A DNA stretch of 64,000 nucleotides from Trachythela sp. YZ-2020 (taxonomy: Eukaryota > Cnidaria > Anthozoa > Malacalcyonacea > Clavulariidae): NCBI GenBank assembly GCA_016169945.1, contig JADLSH010000201.1, positions 186,001 through 250,000 of the forward strand. The letters are read 5' to 3'. Positions 13,001 to 28,000 of this stretch are shown one piece after another; the stretch's first letter is position 1; each line of letters starts with the position of its first letter. The notes under the pieces are model-generated. The model ran no database searches. It was given only the letters and a program-made list of their open reading frames with translations, and had not been told where the DNA came from. A program made the position numbers and the translations under genes.

Positions 13001-16000
13001 GCGCGAAAGATTCAAATACAATGGTGAAAAACAGATGGAACTCTGTACTGCCATACAAATAAAGATTAATGAATTGGGGGGATATAATGACGAGTTTTCG
13101 TCAGAAAGACAGAGATTATCCTTGCTAGATATTTGAGATCAGTGCCTTCAGTGGTATGATGGTATCCAGACGCGTGCCATATGTGGGCACCCAGATGCCT
13201 TAGCGAGCGTGCTCTCACAGCGCGTCCTTTCAAAAATTATTTTGAATTGGAGCTTTATAGTATTTACATCCAAATATTCTACAAATTTTAAACGAAATAC
13301 GAAGAAATATTCCAACATTTGAAGATTCAAACAATAATTTGGAAAGTAAGTGTTAAACTATGTAAATATTTTTAGATTTTGCGTCTAAATATAGAGTATA
13401 TAATTGATTGTTTTCATGTATAATTTTGGCCAGTCGATCGTTGTCCCTTTGGCTTCAAGAATATATTATTAATAGCGATTAAAAACTTTATATGCTTTTG
13501 TATTTACAGATTATCATTTCAAGCAATAAATACTGAAATAATATGTGGTCGAAGCGAGTCGAACTGTCTAAAACAATACAACCGACTACAAACTACACTT
13601 GTCTGCCGCAAGGTATGGGAATATAATAATATATTGTTGATGATTCATGAATTGATACTTTTAATAGTATATGAAATAATGTCTCATTTAGCTTTGATGT
13701 TAATACAATCACCAAAGCAAAATATTTAGCTTTCTATGAGAGGGGAACAATCCTTACAGTGTATTTACTATATTGTGCTATAACAATAATCATTCAATCA
13801 GAACCTGATATGGCATTACTGATTACTGACTGTTTATGTTGGTGGTGGTTAGGGAAGTATTTATATGGAATAGAACCTAGCCAGCATGGCTACCAGGGCT
13901 ACCAGGTCGCTTGCCCAAGAGAAATTTCATTCGTAACACTTTTCAGGCCTTTCAGGAGCACAAATACCTGTGTTTAGCACAATATATAATATATCAGATG
14001 AAATATATTTGGCAATTGCACACAGATAAAATGACATCCCTATCTAGATTTATGCTTGCTTATTGCTTGGACTTCCTATATACAAGGGCCAAACACAGAT
14101 AAATTTGGTGCGGCACTGTTTCTATTTATGTTGTACCAAACCTGAAATCACATACAATTTTCATTAGCAGTGACAATTAATATTTCACAGTTATAGCCCA
14201 TAGAAATAATAAGTCACTTACAGTATTGTTAACTAATCCATACTAATTTTTTTAGCTACTAATTTTTTTGGGGGGGTCAATAATAGGGGCTAACCTTTAG
14301 ATCCTCCTGCAAGGGCCTATTATGTATTTATTAATTTTAAGGGCCCTGAATAAATATTTTGATGAATGAATGATAATAATATTTTAACAGGGGGTTCATG
14401 TCACTCGAAGGTGTTTTTCGATGAAGCCCTGATTGATATTAATTTAAATACAGCATTAATACTCTGCCCAGATCTTGGCTGGGATATTCCATAGGCTGGA
14501 CAGCTTAGTTCCCAAATAAACAAAAATGAAAATTATTAGGAAATAATACCAAATGCTGATCAATCTAACTTTGGCTTGTGGGGCGCCCAGCCTTTATTGA
14601 AAATAACTAACAGGCACTAGGTGCATTGGGTGTAAAGTCCTCCTTAAGTCAAACTGTGGCTCGGTTTCCCCCAGGGGCTCTTTCGAACAAGATCCCATGG
14701 GTTGGTCAGCCTCATTACCAAATAGATAGACAAAAGTTGAAAATCACTAGTTGAAAAGCAAAAATAAGCCAACTTTCCCTTGATCTCCCTTTCACAGGGT
14801 AAAACTACACTTGAGGAGAGTACGTTTTAATTTTCTGAGTAACTTTTAACCCTTTAATTACAATGTGCCCTGTTTACTTTATTATCCTAACCTTGTTATG
14901 ATGCAAGGCATGCTTTATAAAACCTAAAATTGAAACTCTGGAATTCAACAGAACTAAAGCTCATGTGTTGTTGCTGTTGACACAAATAATTCATTATATT
15001 GTATGTAATCCCAATTTTCATTTTCCAGCAAATTATTGTACCACAGCAAATGAAAAATTGACAGAGCTGGGTTACTCTAACTCTGGTTTGAGTAACTGAA
15101 ACAAGCATCATGTAAACAGCCACTAAGTTCTATAGCAAGAAATTCCTAAATACTTTTCAGGAAAATGTAAGTTTATATTTTACTTTAGATTGCACTTCCT
15201 TGCAGCTTTAGGGTTGTTTGTTTAATTTTACTTAGGATTTAATATACCTTTGTGCATAAAATTTTAACTCGGCAAGTGGTAATGCACCCTATTTTGCAGA
15301 CAATACTATTTATCAACGGCTAAGGGAAAAGTGTTGCACTTAGGGGCCGATTACATGGAGCATTTTCAACCCCGGGGTTGAACTCAGCCCTGTTTACTCT
15401 ATCAAAATTAAACGCACGATTACATAGCAAAATTTTCAACCGAGGGCTGAGTTCAACCCTGGGTTGAAATTTCAACCCTGCTAGCTGAAACAGGGTTGAA
15501 CTCAGCCCTGGGTTGAAAATTTTGCCATGTAATCGTTTCAATCCAGGGCTGAAATTATTCATGAGTTATTGGAGCATGCGTGACTATTTATTACTATTTA
15601 GTGACTATTATTACAAGAAAACAAAATGGAGCAGTTCAACACCGGGTTGAAATCGTCCATGTAATCGCAATAAATTTCAACCCGGTAAACAGGGCTGAGT
15701 TCAACCCAGGTTGAGAATGCTCCATGTCATCGGCCCCTTAGCCTACTAACCATATTAGCACTGCTGTGAAATCAGCAATAATGATGACTTACAATGTTTC
15801 TGGTTTATGTTGTCAAAATGTCAATGATGCAGTGACACAGAACTGCACAGATTTGATATTTTGGCTGAAGTTAAAGTTGGGACAAAGCAGTTATGATGAA
15901 TGTCCAATTATATATGTTAGAGTTTACGGCAATGGCTAAACATGGTACAAAAGTATACATAATGTGAATATCACTCAATATGTCCCTTCATGCATTTGTG

Positions 16001-19000
16001 CCTTTGTGTTACTATTAGACTTTTATTCACTCCTACCTAACTTTGTAAGATTGCAGAATTTCCTTAATCTGAACTTTTGAAATGTTTTGTTTTCTTTTGC
16101 AAAAGAGATGTATTTGCCAAAAGAGATTTGTCATTTCGAATCTAGTATCATGTACAAAAATTGGTAGTATGACCTGAACAAACTTATGGCTGATATCTGA
16201 TGTGTAGATATCATAAGTGTATAACATAGGTAATGTTATTTCTTGGCAAAGAAAAACTTTTTGCTTTCTTACTTAAATTACCAGATCATCGAGGAAGCAA
16301 GGAGAGTCTTGGGAATTGGAGGTTGGGAAGGTAGGGATGAATTTAAAGAAAGATTGTCTTCAATGGTTGACTGAAGAAACGAGACATTGATATGTTATCA
16401 GCACTAAGTATTGCTGTGATAGATCTATAGAATGTATATTTCATAAGAATTCATGATAGATAGAACTTGAACTTTATAAATATAAACTACCATGCAGGAA
16501 GTGCATGGATTCCTTAAAGAGGCAGTCAAGTCCGTTTAGTCATGCATGTGGGATACAAGATGTTAAAAGTCTTTGATCCACTTCTTCTCACAGTATCCCT
16601 TGTATAATTGCATGCGAGATTATGAGTGAAAGATTACTTCAGGACGGATCTGTTTTTGTTTCTGTTATATCACCTCAATGTAGAATGCATCGTGAACTAT
16701 GTATTCTTGTGAGGATCATCACAGAGCGCATATGCTGAATGGACTTGACCGCTTCTTTAAGCTCTTAATCTACATATAAATCTTCCTCTGCACAGATCAA
16801 AGCTTAAAATACATGTTGTAAATAAATTGTTCACTTAATTCATAAGGAAACTAAATGCCACAGTATCATGCTTTATATAGATGGCCTGTAATCAATCTCT
16901 TGAGATACAGTAGACAAATTTGTAGTGACAAATTCTGTCAATCTGACCAGCATAATTTAGTAAATACATAAGTACTTTTTATTTATTGTGCTTCAGCAAA
17001 CAATGAACTATTTTCTTGGACATGTTAAATATACTGTCGTATTTGATACAAGTATGAACAACGTCTGTTCGCCGGGCAACAACAATCCACTATTAATTGT
17101 AGCTACAACACGCAAAGTTCGTCGACTTTAATCGTCACAAAAACCCGTTTTAAGGCCGATCTTTCACCATCACTATTTGCCCAGTATAACTTTCCCATGT
17201 GAAACTGTCTCCTTTCTTGTAATTTCTTTGATTACTACGCCGAGAGGCACAGTACGGCGATTTATTCCAAAATTTTCACGTGAATATGCTCACTCATGGC
17301 TGGCAACAACATACATACGCGAACAGTTTTTTTCGCCGAGAACCCAAATCGGTGACTTTTAACAATATACAAACTCCTTTACATATTTCCAATTAAACTT
17401 CAATAATTCCATCGCCCAACACAGCGCAAATTGAAAATACTTCCTTCAAATTGCTTCGACTTACGACGGCCATTGGTGGTCTCTCCAATATGGCTGCCAA
17501 ATCCAAAACTGGCTTCAATATTCATAGGTATATAGAAGCTCGATCCAGGTACTATATTTTCAGATCAGTGGTCCTGGCCTGGCGGAGGAGCGAAAAACGT
17601 GCAACTAAAAAAAAATTAGGGATTAAAAAGGCACAAAATTAAAATTGTTGGAAAAATTTCAAAAATAGTCTACAATGATAGACAGATTGGTTTTTCGTTG
17701 TTCTGCCTCACTTTTGTCCAGTATTCGGTATAAAAGCGAATGTTTTTGTCAAGCTGCTTTAATTTGAGTCCATTTGACGACATTGGCTCACAAGTTGGAT
17801 TTTTCATCTTGAACAAAATATATCAGGCAGTTTTTGTTTGAAGGTACTGTTTGAATATTTTTGTTGTGTTTTTTGTTGTTTAATGGTTGGTAGTAATAAA
17901 TTTTCTCAGACAAACTCTCAAGAAATCCATAAACATGTCGTATTTGTGTAGGTTTTTGTCGTTGCATTTTGACAGCTTAAAAACAATGCTCTATAGACAT
18001 AGTGTTATCTAAGTAAAAATGCCAAACCATTGTTTGGTTTGTGTTTAAATAGAGTTTTTGTACCTTTGAATGTCAAAATAGCACAGATTTTCGCGTTTCT
18101 TGTCGCCGTTGAATGCGAACTTTCAAGCAAAAAAGTATATTTCAAACTCAGAAACAGCTACGAATCTTTGTTCGCCGTTTATGTCCCGTTGTCATTTGTT
18201 GGCTGGCTTTTTCCATCTCGTTTAGGTCTACTTTTTCTTGCTTTCCGACAGACTTTGCATTTAAAACTATTATAATTTTGTTTATATTGTATTGACAATT
18301 CCGAGAAAAATTTAACGACGAAAGGGGAAAATCAAAACAGTGGCGGAGTGCTTCGTAAGTGAAATATCCTTCTTCGAGCGTTAAATTCCCTTTTTTTACC
18401 CGTTAAATTTCCTTGCAAAAATCACGAAATTTCCCTTCAAATTTCTTATACTCGGAGACTTCACGGAGACTATGAAACCCATCACAACCTCGTACCCAGG
18501 GTTTCTGCGCTTGTGGCATAAGCACAAAGCCATGGGTACGAGGTTGAGCGCATGAATGCCTCATCAGCCGAGAAGCCCTGGGTACGAGGTTGGGTTGTGT
18601 CTCACAGTGGCGGTGGAACATTAGCTTGGTTGGGGGGCATGGGGGATAAGAAAACTGTAGTGTGGTCCAGGTGCATCCTCCCCCGGAAAATTTCGAATTC
18701 TGGAGTCTCCAGGCCTTTCCTGCGTTCTGGGGAAGATTTGACATGCAGAAACCAGGTTATTTTGCTCATTTTGCATTTCAGGCAGCGAAGAATCTGACAT
18801 CTTAAAATTTCCTTTCAATTTCCTTGCTTGAGGCTAAATTTCCTTGCCATTTCCTTGTAAATCTAATTTCCTTGCATTCTTCCTTGCAAAGGCCAAAATT
18901 TCCTTTTGCAGGGAAATTTCCTTGCAAGTGGAAGCCCTGAGTTGAGTGGCCGTGCTTTATTGCGTCATAAAGCACGCGCAATTAGCCAATCAAATCGCTC

Positions 19001-22000
19001 ATTAAATACTACTTATATGAGCATTGACGGACACTACATTCCAAAACGTTACCATTACTAAGCTTTTTCATCATAAAAACTGCTATGCAAAGGTTGTAGA
19101 CGAATCGGATATCTGGGTTCAAAACAAAATTTTGGCTTGAAAAACAGAATTGGATCCCTGCTCACACCCCTCTTCACGACGTACTCAAAGACTATCGCCA
19201 TATGAAAATTTTGAAATTTTAAATTAAAATTTTGATTATTACTGTAATCGTTTGGAAAGAAGAGTGGAAGGAAACAATAATATTTTGGGAAATTTGTTTT
19301 GGGTCAAGAATTTTTGAAAAAATAAAATATGGAAACTAAAAGAGGAAGCACAGTAGCCATGAAACCCGACTGCAAAAATAATTAAAATATTAGTTGTTTT
19401 CCCCATTAAAATCTGAGATATATAGTGTGGGTATGTTCTTATGCATTCTATAAGCTTCAAATTAATGTTTAAATGCAACCTTCCGTTCACTGAAACGTTT
19501 CGAAACTAAACTGCCTTTTACCGATAAATTAGTTTTTGAAATGAAACCAGGTGAATATATACAAATTCTCTCGTGAACTCCAGATATCGCAATGCGTGTC
19601 GGTAAAAGTGGTTATTCTTCCATTTCGCGCAAAATGGCGGACGGAAATGTGTATTTTACACGAAGCTATATTTTTAAATTTTTATGCTTTATCTTTCGCT
19701 CCAAACACTGGTTTAAAAGTTGTATTTTTAGCTCTTAAACGTAAGTTTCGGCGAAATCCATTCGATAATTCGCGAGAAAATTGCTTTCGAGTTGATACAG
19801 GAGTGAAGCAAATTTGGCAAAAAGCTGGCTTCAAAAACTACTCTATCGCACGTTTTGAAGTAAATAAAGTGATCGGTAAGAGCACTGTAGACAATTTACC
19901 CCTTCAGATGGAGCTCTGTAACCAAATAATCTAGATTTATTGTTTTTATGTATTTCTGACTGCTTGATTTCTACGTACAGGCAGTTAAATATCAAAATGT
20001 TTTAGCCGACATTTTGTCAACATGTCCCAGAGGCATGGCTTCACTTTGATATGGTTTGTCGCGAAAACAAACCCGGTTTACTAGCAACTTTCTCGTTATG
20101 TCCGAACAGTATTGACTGTAAAATACTCCTACTTTGCTGTTGACTTTAGCTTGGCTATATTTTTGGTTGTGGCCACATGTGTTTATAGAATAGTCGCAAA
20201 AATAGTGTTTTGGTTGCTGTGGGTATGCAAAAGGTTGTATTTTTTAGAAACCCTTCCATTAAAATAACTGAAAATATATTATATGCAAAGTCCTTTGTCT
20301 GCCCACTACTCCAGACAGTAAGTAGTGACTACCAGTGATTGCTGAAAGTTGTTAATAAACAGCCCTTTGTCCCATGATATACTGTAGTTCTCATATAATT
20401 GTTTAGGGGCTGTTCATAAGAACCATGCTTGCTATGCCCATACCAAGATTTATTCATATATTGTTTTCTATAAATCTGTAACCTTGGGGTCCAGTGTCGG
20501 CTGCAGCCAAAAATATACAATACTGCTAGTCCCACAACATTCGGGGGGCTTGTGGTTGCAGTCCACGACTGCCCGCTTGCTAGGACCAAGGCCAGATTTT
20601 AGTGTACATGCTGGGAGGTGAAATAAATTTTAGGGGAGGTGCAATGTCTGTGCCCCTGGAAGAGTGGGTTCTTGAATTTTAGGGTTTATATAGTTGTTAA
20701 ATAAACTGCTCCTATTCTTCCACAAAGTTTATACTTAGAGGTCTGAACTATCAATTTATTCTTTCCAACACAACTAAAACCAATATATTCACTGTTGAAT
20801 ATGCATTCATGCAGATATGCTTACTTTAATGTAAATGCTGTGGAAGTTGCACACCTTGGGGAAAATTAAAAGACTAGGTGCATGTTGCTGCTGATCACTG
20901 TTGGTGCATTCATGACAATCGTTGTAGATAAAGAGGTTAGGGTGGTTTTAGTGTGCCCAATAGTAAGAATTGGCACTTTTAAAGATTTTGTCTTTATATA
21001 TTATAACAGCCAACTCAATTACCTTTGTTTATAATCATATTTCCTGGAAAATGAAATTAATGTATATTTTTCAAAATATTTAGGTAATTACAGAAAATGT
21101 TCACACTCCCCCTCAAGGGAAATGGGAAGTTTGCCCACTATCTCCACCCTCCTGTTAGGAATTGAAGATATCTCCCCCTCTTAGTAAGATATCTTAAACA
21201 GGGACTTAATAAGGTGCCCCTTTGAAAGTGCCAATCTGAACCAGATTTCATCCACCACCAGTGAACTTGATAAATTATTTAATTGATTTACTTGAGTGAC
21301 ATACAGTTGGAGACCCTTTATGAAGCAGCAAGAGAAGCAGAAACTGACCTGATGGTCCACAACAGTTTGGAGTTTTACTGTCTGGAGTAGTGGGCAGACA
21401 AAGGACTTTGTATATAATATATTTTCAGTTATTTTAATGGAAGGGCTTCTTAAAAATACAACTTTTTGCATACCCACAGCAACCAAAACACTATTTTTGC
21501 AACTATTCTATAAACACATGTGGCCACAACCAAAAATATAGCCAAGCTAAAGTCAACAGCAAAGCAGGAGTATTTTACAGTCAATACTGTTCGGAAATAA
21601 CGAGAAAATTGCTAGTAAATCGGTTTGTTTTCGCAACAAACCATATCAAAGTGAAGCCTGCCTCTAGGACATGTTGACGAAATGTCGGCTAAAACATTTG
21701 TTTGCCTGTACGTAGAAATCAAGAAGTCAGAAATACATAAAAACAATAAATCTAGATTCTTTGGTTACAGAGCTCCATTTAAAGGGGTAAATTGTCTACA
21801 GTGCTCTTACCGATCACTCTATTTACTTTTATTTACGTGTGACAGTATTTACGTGCGAGTAGTTTTCGAAGCCAGCTTTTTGCCAAATTTGCTTCACTCC
21901 TGTGTCAACTCGAAAGCAATTTTCTCGCGAATTATCGCCGAATGGATTTCGCCGAAACTTACGTTTAAGAGTTCTGATCACCTCTGCTAAAAATACAACT

Positions 22001-25000
22001 TTTAAAGCAGTGTTTGGAGCGAAAGATAAAGCATAAAAATTTTAAAATATAGCTTTGTGTAAAATATACATTTTCCTTCCGCCATTTGGCGCGAAATGGA
22101 AGATAACCATTTTTCCCAGCATGCATTGCGATAGCTGGAATTGCCTATTTGGAACGTTAACTTTTTGATACCATAAAATATAGGATACTTTAATTCGAAT
22201 AAAATCTATGTAAATAAAACAACATTTTAGGGCTATATTAAAATACATCAACAATTATAAGAAACTTGCCATATTTTTTCCACCATCTATCTCTATTTAT
22301 CCTTTTTTATAAAGTATAAATGATAAATTCGTTCCGCCGCTTTTCCTGAAGTCCCAAAAAGCGATTTATAAGTTATAATTCAGCGGAATTAGTACCCTCT
22401 CTCCGGGCTACCGCCCGGAACACCGTTGGCTCGGGAATTAATATTATTCTTACAATATTTGGTATAGTTGTTCGATATTGTATATATTCTCATATTTCCT
22501 GTGTGATTTCGTAGTGAAATTTTTCTTTGAGATCGAAGTTGGCTGGATTCCTAAAACTATCCAAAAATTTTAGTGAAAACAGGAAAATTGCATAGAAATC
22601 TATATGATCGTATCATGGTTTTATGTATGAATTTTTCACATTTAAAGAAATTCTAAATTTAATACTTTCAAACAGGTGTAATTTACCTATTTGCATCAAC
22701 TAATTACTATTATACAACTTTTTTAAACAAATTGCAGCGTATTCTAGTAATGAATGGTTATAACCCAGGTCCTTGTAAAAGCAAAACTCATGGTAAAGAA
22801 ATATTGGTTAAGAATAGAGCTGATGAAGAGAAAATCGTTATTTGTGTGAAAGATAAAGGTGTTTACCAATGGAAGTCTGCAGCTGGTAAGATCTAAAGTT
22901 GTTGAGGATAGAACTGTTTTTGGAGATAAATGTGACTGAATAGTTGCTTTGATGAAAATCCTGGTTTTTAGATCAAGAAGGTCTTCCAAATACATGTAGT
23001 GTTTTCCACAAGAAAAATAGTTCAGAACCAAGTGCATATTTGAAATTGGATATTTGCTATAAAGTTCCCAGGCATTAAGACATGATTAGTCAATTTCACA
23101 CAAAAATGGTGTTAAAGAGAATAGTGCGGAACATCGATTTTAACACCAGCATCTGATTTGTTAAATTAACACCAGAAAAGGTTTTGTGTAGATATCTTTA
23201 CTGCTGTGAATGAGATATTTAACATTTGTTTGTCTGTGAGCGGGACAACTGAAAAAATTAATATGACAGTTGGTGGACCTGATGGTAGTCTATAGAAGAA
23301 CAAATCGATCAAATTTAGGTTCAATTTGGATATTCATTGGATGAAAGATTCATTGGATGAAAGATTCGCAAAAGTTGTCTAGCTTTTCCCAACCTAGTAA
23401 AAATCAGATACGCGTTTAACACATGATGGGGTGGTGAAGCCCCTTTCCCATATATTGAATTGCATCGATATTAATTCACTCGAAATAGATTGCTAGCTGC
23501 GATGGAGACTAACATCTAACAAAACGATAGCAGTATTCTACATGCGCAGGCACAAAGCAGTAGATACATAATGCATACAATGTATAACGCATGAATATGC
23601 TTGAGTCTTGATTTTTACGTATTAGAGAGAATTTCAATAAACGTTTGCACACGATTTGCCAGAATGATGGCAATGTTATTCAACAACATACGCTCTTGTA
23701 TTATTGTTAACTGCACGTGATTCCATGACAAACATGTCCAGTTACTTTCAATCAAATTAGTCATCTTGTTTGAAAGGGTCACAAAATACAGTCGGTGAAT
23801 TTTTCAACCCTGGTTATGATTGTTCTGATGTTCTGGACAAACTCCAAGATGCCAAGGATGGCTTTTACTGGATAATTTTAAAACTTTCGAAACCGAAGAG
23901 GGTAGGAATCTTTTCATAGAATATTTTTATCAAGAATGCTAATCTTAATACAAATAGATTAAAAAAGATGCTTCAATACTATTTTTAGTAAAGTGGTATT
24001 ACGTCATCTTTAAGGTGTGGTGTGATATGTCCACCGATGGCGGGGGGTTTATATTGATTGGCAGAAAAAACAATTCGATCACGTGGTCAGTTCCATCCAC
24101 TGACATTCCAGTTGAACCTTATGGTGAACCTCATTGGTCGAGCTCCCTTGGTGATGCACCAATCCTGGACTTCAGAGTACAGATCGCTACGAAGGAAGAT
24201 CTTAAAGCTACCATAGCACACTGGTGTGTACCATATACAGCCAATTCAATTAAGGTTGTCCTTTCAAAAGCGTAAACGATAAACTATGAGCGCACAATGG
24301 ATGATGGGTTATTGTTTATTTAGACCAGTAAACTCGAAATTTTTTCTTTTAAACGATGTCTATAGGCATATAGAAAACTTACGATAGAAAACCAACTGCC
24401 TTGCTACAAAAGCCTTGAGTTTAATGACCTAAATAGGCGATATCCTATCATCGTTTGATCGCTCAGAGTTTACGGTTCACGCTTTTGGAAAGACAACCTT
24501 TATTGAATTAGCTGTATATAGAAGTAGTAAACGCTAGAAGAGTTAGAATCTTTGGAAATACGTAATCAAATTCCGCATATAATGCAATGTTAAAACTTAT
24601 TAATATTCTTTTAGAAGAAAACATTTTAAAAAACCTCTTTGTACGTTAAATTTCCAAAATATGTGCTTGCCTTTCCAAACAGGACTTGGATAACATATTC
24701 AAATTTTATCCTCAAACATTTGCTGAAAACAATTCACGATAATCTTATTCAATCAGACACTTTTATTCGATAACGAGATTGCAGGTTTAAATCCGACTGT
24801 CGTCAAATCGAACCTCGACTTACTACAATAGTATATATGCTTAGATTTTTTTGGACTTAACATCTATGGTTGAAGTACAAACTTTCTTAAACTTCAATAA
24901 TTCACAACAAACGAGCTAGCCAGGTGTTGTTTAGGAAAATGGTAATAAACGCTTATAAACTGAATCAACTTTAGAGATGAATACTTTCTAAAATCATAAA

Positions 25001-28000
25001 TTTATTTGAGGAATTAAACGAATCCAATTTCCAAACACTGCGAAATTTTTTAAAAGCTTGACTATATTGTCTCGTTTTTTCAACAAATTTTCTTCCTGTT
25101 TGGAGTTTGCGTAACAAAATAGTTTTTCCTGTATTATATATTTTTCCCATGGTAAAATTAGCACATGTAATTATAGGTCATTACGGTTGCAGTCGAAACG
25201 TCCACTGAAGAATCTATTGACAACAACAAATGGATGTGATCAAAGATCAGCTGGAATTGGAAATATTGCTTACGTGAAAGATCTTCAAACTGAGAGCATT
25301 GTAACAACTACATTGCGATGTTCAAAATTTGGTTTTGCGCATCATTCTTCATCACCATTTGGATGGGTTTGTTATTGTCTAATTATTAAAATTATATTCT
25401 ACGATATTTTAATCTTCTTCCTCTGCTGCTGTCCATCGGTTTTTGATAATTATGTTGAGTCTCCAATATTGTTATTAACATCCAGTAGATTTTAAAAATA
25501 TATATCTACTGATATAACACAAGTCCGGCGACAGCCAGTCACGGACCCAGGGAAGATTGATGAACGCGGGCCCCCCTCACTCTCTCAGTGCAGTAGCGTA
25601 GCCAGAGTTTTGACTTTGGAGGGCAAAACAAACATAGATTCGGAATCGGAATACGACCACCAACGATGCGAGAATGCTATGGAGATTCAGGGGCATGCTC
25701 CCCATGAGAGATTTTGAATTTCTAGGGACTCTAGAGCAGCATTTGACGCATTCTGAAACGAGTTCTGAAGAAAAATCATAACCATACCGAAAAAAGCCAT
25801 TTTTATTGTTATTCCAGACAATGCACTTTCTGCCCAGATTTAAACTTTTCACAAAGTTGGTGTTTGGCAGACATGCAGTTATGGTTCTATTATGCCATTT
25901 ATTTCAGAAATGTATAATATACATGTGACGCGAACATCCTTAAGCCCCGGTCAAACGAGGATGAGACTATGAGAGTTGATGAGAGTTGGCATTTGTTCGA
26001 CTCTCATACCACGGTCAAACGAGAACACGAATTGCACAAGATTCGCTGCAGAAATAATTTAGCGCACGAAACGGAGCCCTGAGAATAACTCTAAAATATT
26101 TGTAACCAAAGTGTTTAGATTTCCTTCTTAGCTTTTCTTGCTATAGACACGGTAATAACGTGTCATTTCGTTAAGCTAATGCTTATAGAAAGGCCAAAAC
26201 ACTAGTCTGACTATAGTTGTTTCAAGTTCTTATGTAACTCTCTTGACCCGTCAAACGAGCAAAATTTTCATCAACTCTCATCAAAATTTGAACCAGCTCA
26301 AAGTTGATAACAGTGCATGAGAGTCGATGAGAGTTGGTGGTCATACTCTCATCAACTCTCATCCTCGTTTGACCGGGGCTTTACCCAACTTTTCCGGGCT
26401 CCTCTGAACAGCCCGGGCTCGGGTATTTTGCCCCCCCCCTGCCTCCCCCCTCCCTCCCCCCAGTGTGTCAATGATATTATTATTACATGTTATTCAAATA
26501 TTAAATATTTTGGATAAATCCGTTAAATGGACGTGTTAAACATATATCTATCAGCCTTCTGCATAAGAGTACATGGTATAGTAAAAAACGAGGTCGCTTT
26601 AGCGTTGCCTGACTATACGCTTTATTCAAACAAAATTACATCAGCAATATTCTTTTAAAAGGGTAGGCTCTTTATGTAGCCCTATACGAAATGTATAATT
26701 TAACCCCAACCCCACCCTAACTCCAGTCCTAACCAACCCTAACCCTATATATAATCACAGACATAACTCGTGTAGAGCTACATAAAGAACCAACCTTTAA
26801 AAGTTGACGTTTTACCAAATGAAAAAAAAAGTACGCAATTCAAACAATTCAAATTGTTCTGCAGCATTATTTAATTGTATGGCTATTACATATAATACGA
26901 TTCATGACACAATTTTGCTTTTTTTGTATTATTTCAGCCGAAGATGAATTCATGTTTGACAAAGCCATGTCCATGGGGTTTTGCCTATCTTGTGGCCGGC
27001 AAATATATACATCAACTAGATCATTACGGAGCTTTCAGGTATTAATCAATTTACATGCGTATTAAACTATCAGTATAGGAAATTGGTGGGTTTTGGTCGG
27101 AATTGCAGGAAGCAAATAGTGCTACAGGTCAACTTCATTTGTGTTGACACTTGAAAAAGCAAAGTAAACTATATCTCATAATTATATCAAAGTTATCAAT
27201 TGGCCATAAATATCTACCCACATATATATATAGTGAAAATAGTAAACATGCATTATTTTTTTCATTTGGATAACTGTCGAATGATGACCATGTGCTGCAA
27301 ACAGTGTCTGTTGCAAACCACCTGTACACCTGAGCAAAAATGCTTCTGAATCCATTTATTTTTCTCATCATGCAGTTATAGCACAACTGGAAGAGTTTCA
27401 GGAATAGAATACAACGCAACCGCATTTGTTGGATGTGATAATCAAGTTGTAAGTATATACAGTAATATGCCTTATTATTCAATCTATTTACAATGTTCGT
27501 CAGAGGGTCAGTGTGAAAGTGAATTATAGCTTAAATTTGTAAGTAAGTATTTTTAAAACCTGAATGGAGATGAACTAACAGGATATTTTTCAGCAGACTG
27601 AAAAGGAGGAAGTTATATCCAGTCATTTTAGACTACTAAATAGAACTGTCCTTTAGTTACTTAAATTCCTTCAACGAGATAACAAGAACAAATTTGTCCT
27701 TATAAAATGTTTGTTCATTTCGTATAAACTATATTCTAGTGTTGTGCTTGTTACGGACCTGTGGGAGGTACGAAGGAGTACTGTGCCAAAAATTGTCATG
27801 CTATTAATGGCGGTACAGTTAAAAAGGACGTGTTCACGTGGTTTTGGGTCCGGTCCAGTCTCCCTAAGAGATTGTGGAAGAAATGTATGGACTATCAAGT
27901 AAGGAGAATAGATGGAAAGATGATCTGGTACAAGTTGGTTGGCCAAAGTGCCATTCCAGTCCAGGTAGATATATTTCCTCTTCTGTTTTGAATTTTATTA

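Larger units (their letters stand above)
10660..17585. mobile_element. 6.9-kb segment bounded by ~0.5-kb inverted repeats
   Basis: Left arm 10660-11205 and right arm 17095-17585 are inverted copies: CACTGATCTGAAAATATAGT, GGAGAGACCACCAATGGCCG, AAATCGCCGTACTGTGCCTC and CCTTAAAACGGGTTTTTGTG all recur reversed. The left arm has about 50 extra bp near 10738 that are themselves palindromic (TCTCGTCCCCCGAG...GGGGTACGAGA). The two arms and the 5.9-kb interior fit a large DNA transposon, but I cannot recognise a transposase. Two exon-like segments lie inside. It occupies intron 1 of the FReD/D8C gene. Target duplications are not clear. Confidence 0.7.

Noticed and set aside
24224..24275. Extension of exon 4 coding to 24275
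   Set aside because: The extra codons come from the MITE terminus; joining 24223 to 25177 restores the conserved HWSLRLQSKRPLKN run and the gene's reading frame.
25187..25495. Exon 5 starting at the TTGCAG before 25191
   Set aside because: That acceptor gives a stop within a few codons when joined to exon 4; TATAG at 25172-25176 keeps the frame.
26725..26750. Telomere sequence
   Set aside because: Only two CCCTAA-like units among irregular CCCAA/CCTAACT words inside a short inverted-repeat element.
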